Source: Eriocheir sinensis (lineage: Eukaryota > Arthropoda > Malacostraca > Decapoda > Varunidae). From it: a stretch of DNA of 64,000 nt. Of the stretch, positions 33,133-44,081 are shown in pieces (positions within the stretch are counted from its first letter, which is position 1; every line of letters begins with the position of its first letter). The position numbers were made by a program, and so were the translations under genes. The stretch is taken from assembly GCF_024679095.1 (NCBI RefSeq), contig NC_066528.1, positions 20,122,101-20,186,100 on the forward strand, given 5' to 3'. The notes beneath the pieces were generated by a model that saw only the letters and a program-made list of their open reading frames with translations, searched no databases and was not told the DNA's origin.

Positions 33133-33222
33133 GTCTCTCCTTTCCAAGAACAACGATGCACAACCTTTTTTCTTTATCTCCTCCTCCTCCTCCTCCTCCT
33201 CCTCCTCCTCCTCCTCCTCCTC
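33049..33222. repeat. (CT)41 and (CCT)14
   Basis: (CT)n 33049-33130, (CCT)n 33180-33222. Confidence 0.96.
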
Positions 33223-33360
33223 GTATTTCTCTTCTTATTCTTCTTCATGATCTCCTTCCAAGAGAAACTTATTAAGATAGCAAGAAAAAGAAAGAGAGAA
33301 GCGCAGCGAAGAAGAAAATAAAGAAAAAAGAAAATGGAAGAAAATATAACACAACAATAT

Positions 33361-33361
<1 letters not shown>

Positions 33362-33417
<56 letters not shown>

Positions 33418-33460
33418 CTTCCTTCCTTCCTTCCTTCCTTCCTTCCTTCCCTTCCTTCCA
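33362..33460. repeat. (GA)27 joined to (CCTT)n
   Basis: (AG)n 33362-33415 passes directly into CCTT repeats. Confidence 0.95.
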
Positions 33461-33469
33461 TCCTTCATT

Positions 33470-34207
33470 CCTTCCTCCCTTCCTCCCTTTCATCCCTTCC
33501 TCTCTCGGTTCAGAAGGCGAGCAAAGGGAAAGAAAATATATACAAAGGAAGGGAGGAAGGGAGGGGTCAGAAGTAGAGAGGGAGAGAGAGAGAGAGAGGG
33601 AGAGAGGGAGAGAAGAGAAGTGAAGTGAAACACGAGAAGATAGGAGTGCACGAAAAGAGAAATAGAATACGAGGAACCAAAAGAAAAAGAAAGAGAGACA
33701 GAAAAAGGAAAAAAAATCAACAGGAAAAAAGGTGACTGAAAAATATTGGGATTTAGTCAAGAGGAAAAAGACGAAAAATAAAGAAAAAACAGAGAAAAAG
33801 AAAAGAAAATAAGAAGTGAAGAAAAACATGACAGGGTCCTACATTGTGGGCTCAGTCAACAGCAAAACAAAAAAACAAACAGAGAGACAAAATAAAAGAA
33901 AAGAAAAGGAATAAAAAAGAAAAAAAGAACAAGAAAAATAACAGTAAACATTGGGTCAGAGAAAAGAGAGAAAGAAAGAGAAAACATCGGTGAGGAAAGG
34001 AGAGTTAAAAAAAAGAAAAGAAAAATACGTATACAAAAAAAAAAAATCAGAGTTTACGGTAAAAATAAAATTGAATGAAAACGAACCAAAATAAGAAAGA
34101 AAACGGGAAAAGGTTAGAAAGGAAAACGTAGAATATGGGAATAGAAAATGGGAAGCTTAAGAAAAAGAAAATGGGGAAAAAACAAAATGGAAAATAAATG
34201 AAGGAAA

Positions 34208-34253
<46 letters not shown>

Positions 34254-34530
34254 GCAATAGGAGAAAGATAAAATGTATAAAAAAGAGTAAAAATGAAAAT
34301 GAAAAAAATATATTACGAAGAAAATCAAGAAAAAAAAGACAGTAGGAAGGAAAATGGGAAACAAGGGAAAAAGAAAACGGAAAAAAGAAAAACAGGAAAA
34401 TAAAAATGATGAAAATGAAAGAAAAAAAAGAAAGAAGAGAGAAAGAAAGAAAAAAGAAGACAGGCGTGAAATGCTTACTCCTATCTCTACGTTCTTACAA
34501 CACTGATACGTGAAAATATAGCGACACTAA
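33470..34530. other. 1-kb purine (A/G) block
   Basis: Plus strand almost entirely A and G (AAAGAAAA, GGAAAA), with (GA)n 34211-34250. Frames of up to 185 codons on the minus strand are Phe/Ser/Leu composition. No gene. Confidence 0.8.
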
Positions 34531-34531
34531 C

Positions 34532-34534
<3 letters not shown>

Positions 34535-34596
<62 letters not shown>

Positions 34597-34776
34597 AAAG
34601 AAGAGAGAGAGAAAAGGTCTTCTCTCTCTCTCTCTCTCTCACGCTCGGTTGAATTTGACAATGTGTGTGTAACGTGTTGTAACATGTTTTTGTGTGTTGT
34701 TTTGTTTGTCTTGTTGCTGATGCTGTTGTTGTTGTTGTTGATGATGTTTTTCCTCTGTCTATTGCAAAGGAACGAG

Positions 34777-34811
<35 letters not shown>
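34535..34811. repeat. (GA)29, (CT)11, (GTT)n, (GA)15
   Basis: (GA)n 34535-34592 faces (CT)n 34619-34640; (GTT)n near 34723-34740; (GA)n 34781-34811. Confidence 0.93.
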
Positions 34812-34813
<2 letters not shown>

Positions 34814-34856
34814 CAATGGATGGAAAGGAAGAGGAATAAAAATGAATGGGTAAAGA

Positions 34857-34961
34857 CGTATGTATGTATGTATGTATGTATGTATGTATATGTGTATGTA
34901 TGTATGTATGTGTGTGTGTGTGTGTGGGTGGGTGGGTGGGGGGGGGAGGGGGGGGGGCGGT
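34857..34961. repeat. (GTAT)n, (GT)n and G-run tail
   Basis: GTAT repeats 34857-34912, GT to 34926, then GGGTGGGTGGGTGG and G7-G9 runs to 34961. Confidence 0.93.
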
Positions 34962-34974
34962 GAAAAAATATAAT

Positions 34975-35510
34975 CCCTTTGTTCTATTCTTTTTCTCTCT
35001 CTTCTTTCCTTCCTTCCTCTCTTTCCCTTCCTTTCCTTTTCTTCTCTCCTTCTCCTTTCCTTTAATCCTTTGGCTCCGTTTCTTCATATCTTCCATTTTC
35101 TTCTTTACTCGACTCTCCTTATCCTCTCCCTTCCCTCTTCTTTTCTCTCCCTCTCTCCCTATTTCCCTCCCTCCACCCCTCTCTCTCTTCTCTCAATCCA
35201 TTCTCATTTTCCTTCCTTCCATTTCCTCCATTCATCCATCTTTCCTTCCTTTCATTTCTCCCTCTCTCCCTTTCTCTCTCTCAATCAGTCATTCTTTCCT
35301 TCCCTTCGTCCATCTATGTTATTTTCCCTTCACCTTTCCCTCCCTTTCTCTCTTTCTCCTTTTTTTTTCCCATCCATTCCTTTCCCCTTCTATCCATCTA
35401 TTTGTCTTTCTTAAAAAATATATGTAAATCTCACTCCCTTTATCTACTCAATCATTTCTCTCTATTCCATTCCTCTTCTCCCTCTCTCCCTCTCTATCCA
35501 TCCACCCGGT
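34975..35510. other. Pyrimidine block
   Basis: CTCTCCC, TTCCTTCC and CCATCCAT words without clear phase. Long frames are compositional. Confidence 0.78.
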
Positions 35511-35756
35511 TGTCACGCCCAGGTTCAGATCCTTTCCCCCCCTCCCTCAAGCCTGCCGCCTCAACCCTTTGTCCCCTATGCATTGGGATCCTCTGGGACG
35601 TCACTTCAAAATGGGACTCCCGCCTTGGTCTTAATGGAGGCTTCAGGTCCTCAGCCGCGCCAAGCTTTGAAGTGTTGGGTTGGGCAGTGCGATGGGCCGA
35701 GTTTGGTTCTGAAGGGAAGGTTTCTGTGGTTCTTTAGGGGCTTGCAAAGTGTATGT
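35511..35756. other. Low-copy island, mixed composition
   Basis: Non-repetitive 245 bp with GACGTCAC at about 35598. The plus frame to 35737 is open (ending in a KVSVVL-type tail) but has no recognised domain. Confidence 0.35.
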
Positions 35757-36020
35757 CCACGTTTGGTAAGGCTTTGGTATATAGAGGCTGTTGTGGGTGT
35801 TTGGTGAGGGTTTGGTAAGGCTTTGGTAGTGGTTGTGGGTGTATGGTAAGTCTTACGTAAGGTTAGGTTTGGTTGTGGGTGTTTGGTAAGGCTTTGGTAA
35901 GGTTAAGTTAGGTTGTGGGTATTAGGTAAGGTTTTGTTAGAGCTTGTGGGTATTGGGTAATGCTTTGTTAGAGATTGTGGGTATTGGGTAAGGCTTTGTT
36001 GGAGGTTGCTGGCATTAGGT
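35757..36020. repeat. ~36-40-bp GGTAAGGCTTTGGTA minisatellite
   Basis: Variants of GGTAAGGCTTTGGTA and GGTTGTGGGTATTRGGTAA recur 6-7 times. The AAGGCTTTGGTAGAGGTTGT core is shared with the array at 64-425. Confidence 0.82.
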
Positions 36021-36059
36021 AAGGGAGTGAAAGGTTAAAGAAGAGGCAGAGATTTTTGA

Positions 36060-36260
36060 GGGGAGACAAAAGATGAGAGATGGTAAGGGAGAAAGGGACA
36101 AAGAGAGGAAAAGGGAGAAAGGGAGAGAAAGAGAGGGAGAAGGGAGAGGAAGGGATTTGGGGGAGGAGGAAAAGAATGAAAGGGAGTAAGGGGGGAGAGA
36201 AAGAGAGGGAGAGAGGGATGGAGAGGGAAAGAGAGGAAGAAGGGAGAGAGGGAGAAAGGA
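36060..36260. other. (GGGAGA)-rich purine patch
   Basis: GGGAGAAAG/GAGAGGGA words immediately beyond the 3' end of the LINE at 36.3-38.8 kb. Confidence 0.75.
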
Positions 36261-36384
36261 ATGGATTTACATAGAAAATAGAAAATCAGACCACACAGAC
36301 CCCATGGTCCAGACTTGGTGGTCTGTCCTTAAACCTAAGTGATTTTACATTAATCAGAAGACTCCAAAACGTTGCATTTCTACT

Positions 36385-37350
36385 CTAGTTGATATTAAGT
36401 TGAAGGAAGTGACGGTCGAGCTTATTTTTGAAGGAGTCAATCGTGTTACACTGGACCACTGATGGTGGAAGCTTATTCCATTCTCGCACTACAACGTTGG
36501 TGAAGAAAAATTTGGTGCAATCTGAATTTACTTGTCTACATCTGAGTTTTACGCCATTGTTCCTCGTGCGCAGACTGTCATCGATCATAAACAATGTTGA
36601 TCTGTCTACATTCGTGAAACCATTAAGTATTTTAAGACATTCGATCAATTTTCCTCGGAGGCGACGTTTCTCAAGAGAGAACATGTTAAGGATAGAAAGC
36701 CTTTCTTCGTAGGATTTGTTGCGCAAGGAAGGGATCATTTTCGTTGCCCGACGCTGAGCACCTTCTAATTTAGCAATATCCTTAGCATGGTGGGGGGACC
36801 AAAACTGTACCGCATATTCCAAGTGGGGTCTGACTAAACTGTTGTAGAGCGGGAGTATTACATCTTTATTCTTGAATACAAAGTTTCTTTTAATGAAGCC
36901 CAACATTCTGTTCGCTTTATTTGCTGCATCGATGCATTGCTGTGAGAATTTGAGGTTTGACGCGATTTTGACCCCCAAGTCTTTGACGCATTGAACGCTT
37001 TTGAGTTTAACGCCGCGCATTTCGTATTCGAACTTCTTATTCCTCGTTCCAACTTGAAGGACCTGGCACTTGTCTACGTTAAAGGGCATCTCCCATCTAT
37101 CCGACCAAGCTGAAATTTTGTGCAAATCCTCTTGGAGGCTTTGCCTGTCTTCGTCAGTGAGAACCGAGTTACCAATCTTTGTGTCGTCTGCAAATTTACT
37201 AATGCGGTTATTGAGTCCAACATCCACGTCGTTGATGTAAATAATGAAGAGCACTGGGCCAAGGACCGAGCCCTGAGGGACGCCACTAGTGACAGGCGCC
37301 CACTCTGAGTTAAATCCGTCAATCACTACTCTTTGTTGTCTGTTGCTCAA
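36385..37350 (-). pseudogene. LINE reverse transcriptase palm-thumb, C-terminal part
   Basis: 321 codons to the natural stop. Seen: motif B TSGVPQGSVLGP (21-32), FIIYINDV (35-42), motif C KFADDTK (52-58), WEMPFNVDKC (86-95), LYNSLVRPHLEYAVQFWSP (168-186), RRATKMIPSLR, KRRLRGKLIECLKILNG and a final VVREWNKLPPSVVQ-type block. This is an uninterrupted catalytic half of a CR1/L2-like reverse transcriptase; it lacks motif A, which sits behind a frameshift near 37446. Confidence 0.88.
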
Positions 37351-37513
37351 CCAATTCGCGATCCATTGGTTTACTTGACCGTCAATACCTATTTGCTTTA
37401 ATTTGTAAAGTAATTTATGATGCAGGACTTTATCAAACGCTTTCTGAAATCAAGATAGACTACGTCCAGTGATTTGGTTACGTCATAACCAGTGAAGAGG
37501 TCGTTATAAAAGG

Positions 37514-38251
37514 TTAATAGGTTTGATAGGCAGGATCTTTTGTTTCGAAGCCATGTTGTGAGTCCCCAATCAATGAGTGGCTTTCAAGGTAACTCACAAT
37601 TTTGTCTCTAATTATGCCCTCAAGTAGCTTACCTACAACCGAAGTTAGACTAATGGGCCTGTAATTACCTGGTACTTTTTTGTCTCCTTTCTTGAAAATC
37701 GGTGTCACGTTAGCCTTTTTCCAATCTGAAGGGACGATGCCTTGTCGCAAGGACATATTGAATACGGTTGTGAGGAAGGAGAGTATTTCGCTCTTCGTTT
37801 CTTTCAGCAGAGTTGGATATACTTTGTCAGGTCCAGGACTTTTATTTGTTTTAAGTGAATGGAGAGCTTTAAGGACTTCATCGGTTGTTATTTCAAAATT
37901 AGGCAATGCATGCTCGAGATTTACAATAGTACTGGTGTTGGTGGTAGCGAGAGGAAGACTGTTAGTATTAAACACCGAGGAAAAGTAATTGTTTAAGAGG
38001 TTTGCAATGTGTTGGCTGTCAGTCACTAGTGCACCGTCGCTGTTTGTTAAAGGTCCAATACCACTTTTGATCGCCTTTCTGTTGTTTATGTAACTGAAGA
38101 AAGATTTCGGGTTATTTTTACAGTTGGCTGCAATATTTTCTTCATATCTACGCTTTGCCTGACCTACTAGTCTTTTTACTCGTCGCCTGGCATCATTATA
38201 GAGTCTAATGTTCTCGGGCGTGCTTTGTTCTTTCTTTAACCTGTAAAACAA
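37514..38251 (-). pseudogene. LINE linker and reverse transcriptase fingers
   Basis: 245 codons. A basic linker (RRRVKRLVGQAKRRYEENIA, residues 22-41) is followed by NNYFSSVF (87-94), NKSPGPDK (136-143), DWKKANVTPIFKKGD (176-190), GNYRPISLTSVVGKLLE (195-211) and QHGF (232-235). The last dozen residues after QHGF are in the wrong frame because of a single missing base. Confidence 0.85.
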
Positions 38252-38285
38252 TTTTCTCTCATTGACTGATTGTTTAATTTCGCTA

Positions 38286-38822
38286 TTAAACCACGGTGGG
38301 CTTTATTAGTGTTAATTCGCTTCTCGCACAAGGGGACGAATGTGTTCTGCTGAGTGAGTAAGTGATTTTAAGGCTTAGCCAGGCTTCCTCTACGTTGCCG
38401 TCATCTGATAGTTGTATTTCTGTTAGTTTTTGTCGGATTTCTACGAAGTTAGCTCTTTTGAAATTGGGCACCTTTACTTTATTTTCAGTCACTGATGATT
38501 GAGCTTTAATGTCGACGCGCACTAATTTATGATCGCAAGAACCGAGGTGTTCTCCTACCGTGACACTACTGACAAGGTTATCTTGGGTCGTTATAACAAG
38601 GTCGAGTATATTATTTTGTCGAGTTGGCTCAGAAACCATTTGGCTTAGATAATTTTCTTCTAGAAATTCGATCATTCTATGTGACTCGCCTTCTGTACCT
38701 GACAGTGTCGCCCAGTCGATATGGGGGAGGTTAAAGTCTCCTAATATCAGTGAGTCGTTGTTATTAAGTGACTGCCTTAAGACGCTGTACATTTCAAGGT
38801 CGTCATCGAGTGATTGCCCGGG
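38286..38822 (-). pseudogene. LINE endonuclease, C-terminal part
   Basis: The open frame runs in from a (GA)n-encoded Ser-Leu run at 38873-39026, but LINE similarity starts only at SPGQSLDDDLEMY, about 38822. Seen: SLILGDFNLPHIDW (catalytic Asp/Asn), ILDLVITT and SCDHKLVRVDIK with the catalytic His intact. The N-terminal endonuclease motifs (NARSL, ETW) are missing through 5' truncation. Confidence 0.85.
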
Positions 38823-38869
38823 AGAGAGAGATAAGACACTAGAAGGATTGGGAGAGATTACATAGGGTG

Positions 38870-39189
<320 letters not shown>

Positions 39190-39190
<1 letters not shown>

Positions 39191-39790
39191 CTTGGTCTTA
39201 GTATGTGATTCTCTTTTATCTAGTTTCTTATTATTTATTCTCTTTTATCTTTCTCTGTCTTCTTTCGCTTCCATTATCTTCCTCCTTTCTTCCTTGTTTT
39301 CCCTCTCCTTCCCTCCCCATCTCTCTCAAATACTCCCTGTCCAACCCTTTCTGAAATACCTATCCAACTATCTATCTATCTATCTATTTATTCTCTTTTC
39401 TCTAACTTATCTTCCTCTCTTCTTTCTCTAGTTTTATTTTCCTTCTTTTTTCCTTGTTTTCGCTCTCTGGATTATTCTTTACTTCAATTCCCTCTCCGTC
39501 TTTTTTTAAACTCGTTACTCTCAAATATTCCCTGTCCGACCCTTTCAGAAATACCTATACAACTATCTATCTATCTATCTATTTATTCTCTTTTCTCTAA
39601 CTTATCTTTCTCTAGTATTATTTTCCTTCTTTCTTCCTTATTTTCGTTTCCTAGATTATTTTTTTTATTTCAATTCTCTCTTCCTCCCTCCCATCTCTCT
39701 CTTTTTTTAACTCCTTACTCTCAAATATTTTCCCTGTCCAACCCTTTCAGAAATACCTATCCAACTATCTATCCATCTATCCATCTGTGT
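39190..39790. repeat. ~200-bp repeat, 3 copies
   Basis: CCCTGTCC starts at 39334, 39530 and 39732 (spacing 196, 202), each followed by CTTTCWGAAATACCTATMCA and (TATC)n. Confidence 0.85.
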
Positions 39791-39799
39791 GCTTGTGTG

Positions 39800-40245
39800 T
39801 GCGTGCTTGTTACAAAAAAATACCCACAGCATAACATCGCAAACTCTCGAAATATTTCCCGCCCAAGGCCTTCAGAAACAGCGCAGGCAGCCGGTCGGTC
39901 GAGTAAACAGCAGCACCGCCAGTCACGTCGACACAGGCCTGGTCCGTATGCAGGTCTTGGCGCGACACAATGCCTGCCAAATTGCTGCCTGGCTTTGTTT
40001 TTCAGCGCTGGCGGCGGTGACTGACGAGGGAGGGAGAGAGGACGCAATGATGATGATGGTGATGATGATGACGGTGATGAAGCTAAATGGCAAAGAATAA
40101 CAATGATGAGACAAAAAAGCTCCCTATGAAAATGAGTTTAAAAGAGTGGCCTAAAGAGAGGCAATTTGATGTATACTTGACAAGGGATGAGGTTCAGAGT
40201 ATACATGGTAATAGTGTATGTATTATGTAGCGACTGAGGTTAATG
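39800..40245. other. Low-copy stretch with GC-rich core
   Basis: 39830-40030 is CpG-containing mixed sequence (CGGTCGGTCG, GGCGCGACAC, GCTGGCGGCGGTG) bordered by (GATGAT)n at 40045-40080. Frames of 75-103 codons lack recognised domains. Confidence 0.4.
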
Positions 40246-41190
40246 ACAAGCCTTGTAAATCTGACCTCCATTGCAGCTTTACTGAACAATAGGAAGAGAA
40301 TGGAAGTTGGAACAGATCAGTTATCAACCTCGTAGAAATTGTTAGGTTTTCCACGGACTGTTTTGTGGTGTTTTGTGGTTGGGCAGGGACTATTTGAGAG
40401 TAACGAGTTTAAAAAAGAGAGAGATGGGAAGGGAGGGACAGGGAAGGGAAGTAAAAAAGAAATCCAGACAGCGAAAACAAGGAAAAAAGAAGGAAAATAA
40501 TGCTAGAGAAACAAGAGAAAAAGCCTTATAAAACTGACCTCAATTGTAGCTTTACTGAACAATAGGAAGAGAGTGGAAGATGGAACAGATCAGTTATCAA
40601 CCTCGTAGAAATTGTTAGGTTTTCCACGGACTGTGTTGTGGTGTTTTGTGGTTGGGCAGGGACTATTTGAGAGTAACGAGTTTAAAAAAGAGAGAGATGG
40701 GAAGGGAGGGACAGGGAAGGGAAGTAAAAAAGAAATCCAGAAAGCGAAAACAAGGAAAAAAGAAGGAAAATAATGCTAGAGAAACAAGAGAAAAAGCCTT
40801 ATAAAACTGACCTCAATTGTAGCTTTACTGAACAATAGAAAGAGAGTGGAAGATTGAACAGATCACTTCAGAACCTCGTAGAAGTTGTTAGGTTTTCCAC
40901 GAACTGTTTTGTGGTGTTTTGTGGTTGGGCAGGGACTAGTTGAGAGTAACGAGTTTAAAAAAGAGAGAGATGGGGAGGGAGGGACAGGGAAGAGAAATAA
41001 AAAAAAATATCCAGACAGCGAAAACAAGGAAAAAAGAAGGAAAATAATGCTAGAGAAACAAGAGAAAAAGCCTTATAAAACTGACCTCCATTGTAGCCTT
41101 ACTGAACAATAGAAAGAGAGTGGAAGATGGAACAGATCACTTCAGAACCTCGTAGAAGTTGTTAGCTTTTCCACGGACTGTTTTGTGGTG
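40246..41190. repeat. 273-bp tandem repeat, 3.5 copies
   Basis: CTGACCTC starts at 40261, 40534, 40807 and 41081 (273, 273, 274). Units differ by only a few substitutions. Shared features include GTAGAARTTGTTAGGTTTTC, a TTTTGTGGTG duplication and an A/G-rich tail. The last copy stops at TTTTGTGGTG, 41190. Confidence 0.93.
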
Positions 41191-42030
41191 CAAGTGATAG
41201 TTTGACACGACTTCTGCATCTTGCACGAGAAAAAATACCCATGAAATCCCGGTCAATCTTCTCTGTGGTCTTGGGAACAGTCATAAGAGGAGCCCGATAC
41301 CTTTACTAATATGGACCTGAGCGTGACGTCAAAGGGTACAACGACTATCAACAAGAACTCATCAGTGGAACAGCACAACATATCCGGTTAATCTTCTGTT
41401 GTGGTCTTGGGAACAGCCATAAGAGGATCCGATACCTTTACTAATATGTACTTGAGCGTGACGTCAGAGGGTACAACGACTATCAACAAGAACTCATCAG
41501 TGGAACAGCACAACATATCCGGTAAATCTTCTGTTGTGGTCTTGGGAACATTCATAAGAGGATCCGATACCTTTACTAATATGGACCTGAGCGTGACGTC
41601 AAAGGGTACAACGACTATCAACAAGAACTCATCAGTGGAACAGCACAACATATCCGGTAAATCTTCTGTTGTGGTCTTGGGAACACTCATAAGAGGATCC
41701 GATACCTTTACTAATATGTACTTGAGCGTGACGTCAAAGGGTACAACGACTATCAACAAGAACTCATCAATGGGACAGCACAACACATACGGCTAATCTT
41801 CTCTGTGGTCTTGGGAACAGTCGTACAGGAAGCCCGATACCTTTACTAATATGAACTTGAGCGTGACGTCAAAGGGTAAAACGACTATCAACAAGAACTC
41901 ACCAACGGTACAGCAAAACTCCGTCTAATGTGAGTCCGATACAAAATACGAACTTGAGCGTGATGTCAAAGGGCAAAACGACTATCAACATCATCAAGAA
42001 CTCATCACTGGGACAGCAAAACATATCCAC
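41191..42030. repeat. 135-bp tandem repeat, about 6 copies, CRE in each
   Basis: GGTCTTGGGAACA starts at 41267, 41403, 41538, 41673 and 41807, followed by one shortened copy. Each unit carries GAGCGTGACGTCAAAGGG: perfect TGACGTCA at 41324, 41459, 41594, 41729 and 41864, and a degenerate one near 41959. Because 135 is divisible by three, both strands stay open as 45-residue repeats over four units, but unit differences change amino acids freely and outer units are frameshifted, so a coding role is not supported. Confidence 0.92.
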
Positions 42031-42234
42031 GCGTCCGCCCGCCAATTACCGCACGCTCGCCTGTTTTCTCGGCGCCTAAATCCAGTTGTTGGTCCCCCCG
42101 CTTGTGTTGTCATGCCTGGACGCGGGGACACAGGCTCTTAACATGCACGCCAGCACGACCAGCCGACTCGATGACTTAAGGCCATTACGTTGTTTTCGCT
42201 GACATGTACTCGCTCTTGTCCCTTCCCATCGCTC
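42031..42234. other. Low-copy, CpG-containing island
   Basis: Holds CCAATTACCGCACGCTCGCC at 42041-42060, CTCGGCGCC and GGACGCGGGG. The CCAATTACCG and CACGCTCGC words recur at the right edge of the window. Confidence 0.35.
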
Positions 42235-42323
42235 TTTCTCTCTCTCTCGTTCTCTCATTCTCGTTCTCTCCCTCTCTCTCCCTCTCTTCACTACCATGAG
42301 AGAAATGAATGTAGGACTCTCTT

Positions 42324-42363
<40 letters not shown>
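42235..42363. repeat. (CT)n tracts
   Basis: Interrupted CT run 42235-42290 and clean (CT)n 42329-42363. Confidence 0.9.
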
Positions 42364-42367
<4 letters not shown>

Positions 42368-42479
42368 GTATGAGGGAAGTGAGTGCAGGCCTTTATTTTT
42401 ACAGACAACGGAGACGAAATGTTAAATGCTGCGATATAGAAGCCAAACGGTAGACTAGTAAGGTTGAAATACTGAGCAG

Positions 42480-43010
42480 GAAGGAAGGAAGTTAGGAAGG
42501 GAGAGAGGAAGTAATTGATGAGGGCTTTGAGCAATACGGTAGACAGAATAACTTAAGACATTGAAGAGGAAAGGAAAGAAGGGAAGAAGAAAGTGATGGG
42601 AAGTTAAAAAACGTGAAGTAAGACACTGAATAGAGAGGATGGAAGGAAGGGAAGGGAAGGGAAGGGAGGGGAATGGAATGGAATGGAATGGAATGGAAGG
42701 GAAGGAAAGGGAAATGAAGGTTAGGAAAGGGAAGGGATGGGAAGGGAATGGAAGGAAAGTGGAATGAAATGAAGGGAACGGAGGGGAAGGGAAAGGAAGG
42801 GAAGGGAATTAAAGGGTAAGGATGGGAAGGGAAGGGAAGGAAAGTGGAATGAAGTGAAGGGAACGGAGGGAAGGAAGGAAGGAAGGAAAGAAAGGAAAAG
42901 AAGGAAGAGAAGGAAGGAGGGAAGGAAAGGAAAGGAAAGAGAAGGGAAAGGAAGGGAAAGGAAGGAAAGGAAGGGAAAGAAAGGTAAGGGAAGGGAAGGG
43001 AAGCATACAA
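42480..43010. repeat. (GGAAG)n/(GGAAT)n purine minisatellite
   Basis: GGGAAGGGAA and GGAATGGAAT pentamers with a duplicated GGAATGAARTGAAGGGAACG segment (near 42761 and 42847). Long frames on either strand are compositional. Confidence 0.85.
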
Positions 43011-43609
43011 AGCACAATAAACAAGTAAAAGTTAGACACTGAAAAAGAAGGAAGGAATAAATGAAGAAGAAAAAAGAAACAAGAAACTAATGATATGTTT
43101 AAGTAAGTAAAGACACTGAACAAGAAAGGAATGATGAAGAAAGGAAGGGAAGGGAAGGGAACGAGGCAGGGAGGAAGACACTAATAGTACCTTACCGTCA
43201 CGCGAGGAATGCCAGGATAGCGTGAACGTAATCTTAACAGGTGAGAACGTATGTGAAATTCAGTTGCTTCCTCCGTCATGTGTGGCAGGTATGTGGTGAC
43301 AGACGCTAACAGGTACTGATTGCCAGGTGTCTGAGGTAGTAGACGTGGGGAGCGGTAGAGTCAGGCGAGCCTCATATAGTAGACAGGTTAATTGAGGGTC
43401 TGGGGCTGATAGGTGAAGTGAAGCTAAGGTGAGATTGACATGACAAGAACGCGTATATAGACAGTGATCGTGAGAGAGATAGTTAGAGAGAAAGAAAGAG
43501 AGGTAGATAAAAAGATTGATTGATGTAGAAAGAGAGACAGGAAGAGAAATAGAGAAAGAGAAAGTTGGAATTATAGAGAAAGTATATATATAGATAGAGA
43601 GAGGGAGAG

Positions 43610-43610
<1 letters not shown>
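43011..43610. other. Low-copy to purine-rich stretch
   Basis: AGACACTGAA recurs near 42623, 43036 and 43112, a faint tandem relic. 43180-43460 is mixed sequence; 43470-43610 is degenerate GATA/GAGA. No gene. Confidence 0.5.
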
Positions 43611-43612
<2 letters not shown>

Positions 43613-43645
<33 letters not shown>

Positions 43646-43665
43646 CCATTTTTTTTTTTTCTTTC

Positions 43666-43703
<38 letters not shown>

Positions 43704-43713
43704 ATTGGCAAAA

Positions 43714-43744
<31 letters not shown>

Positions 43745-43918
43745 AACCCTGCATGCTAAAATACCAAGCAGCTCTCCTTCTTTGTTCTCTCTCTCTCTCT
43801 CTCTCTCTCTCTGCTTCAATATATCTTCGTTTTAACTTTTTTCAGCTTTTTAATATTCCTCTTCCTCCTCCTCCTCCTCCTCCTCCTCCTCCTCCTCCTC
43901 CTCCTCCTCCTCCTCCTC
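43613..43918. repeat. (GA)(CT)(GA)(CT) alternating tracts and (CCT)n
   Basis: (AG)n 43613-43643, (CT)n 43669-43698, (GA)n 43716-43742, (CT)n 43786-43812, (CCT)n 43862-43918. Four complementary tracts at about 50-60 bp steps. Confidence 0.95.
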
Positions 43919-44015
43919 TTCGCTTCTAAACATTTTAATCATAACTGCTGAACACTCTTGGTTATTATCTCTCCACTTTTCTCACTTCTCCCCCTTCAAG
44001 AGTTCTTTTATTAAT

Positions 44016-44018
<3 letters not shown>

Positions 44019-44078
<60 letters not shown>
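44019..44078. repeat. (CT)30 microsatellite
   Basis: Unbroken CT run. Confidence 0.97.

Positions 44079-44081
<3 letters not shown>

Larger units (their letters stand above)
36270..38822 (-). mobile_element. CR1/L2-like LINE, 5'-truncated, nearly intact
   Basis: Minus-strand order: C-terminal two thirds of the endonuclease (38286-38822), linker plus RT fingers (37514-38251), palm, thumb and C-terminus (36385-37350), then about 115 bp of 3' sequence. Apart from 5' truncation the breaks seen are few: a small indel between 38251 and 38310, a one-base loss near 37548 just after QHGF, and another near 37446 inside motif A. GVPQGS, FADD and the thumb motifs are intact. Same group as the 14.2-17.3 kb copy but clearly a different subfamily by protein sequence. 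Confidence 0.88.

Noticed and set aside
41401..41796. 45-residue repeat protein open on both strands
   Set aside because: The unit length is divisible by three, differences between units are mostly amino-acid changing, and outer units are frameshifted. It is better read as a non-coding array.
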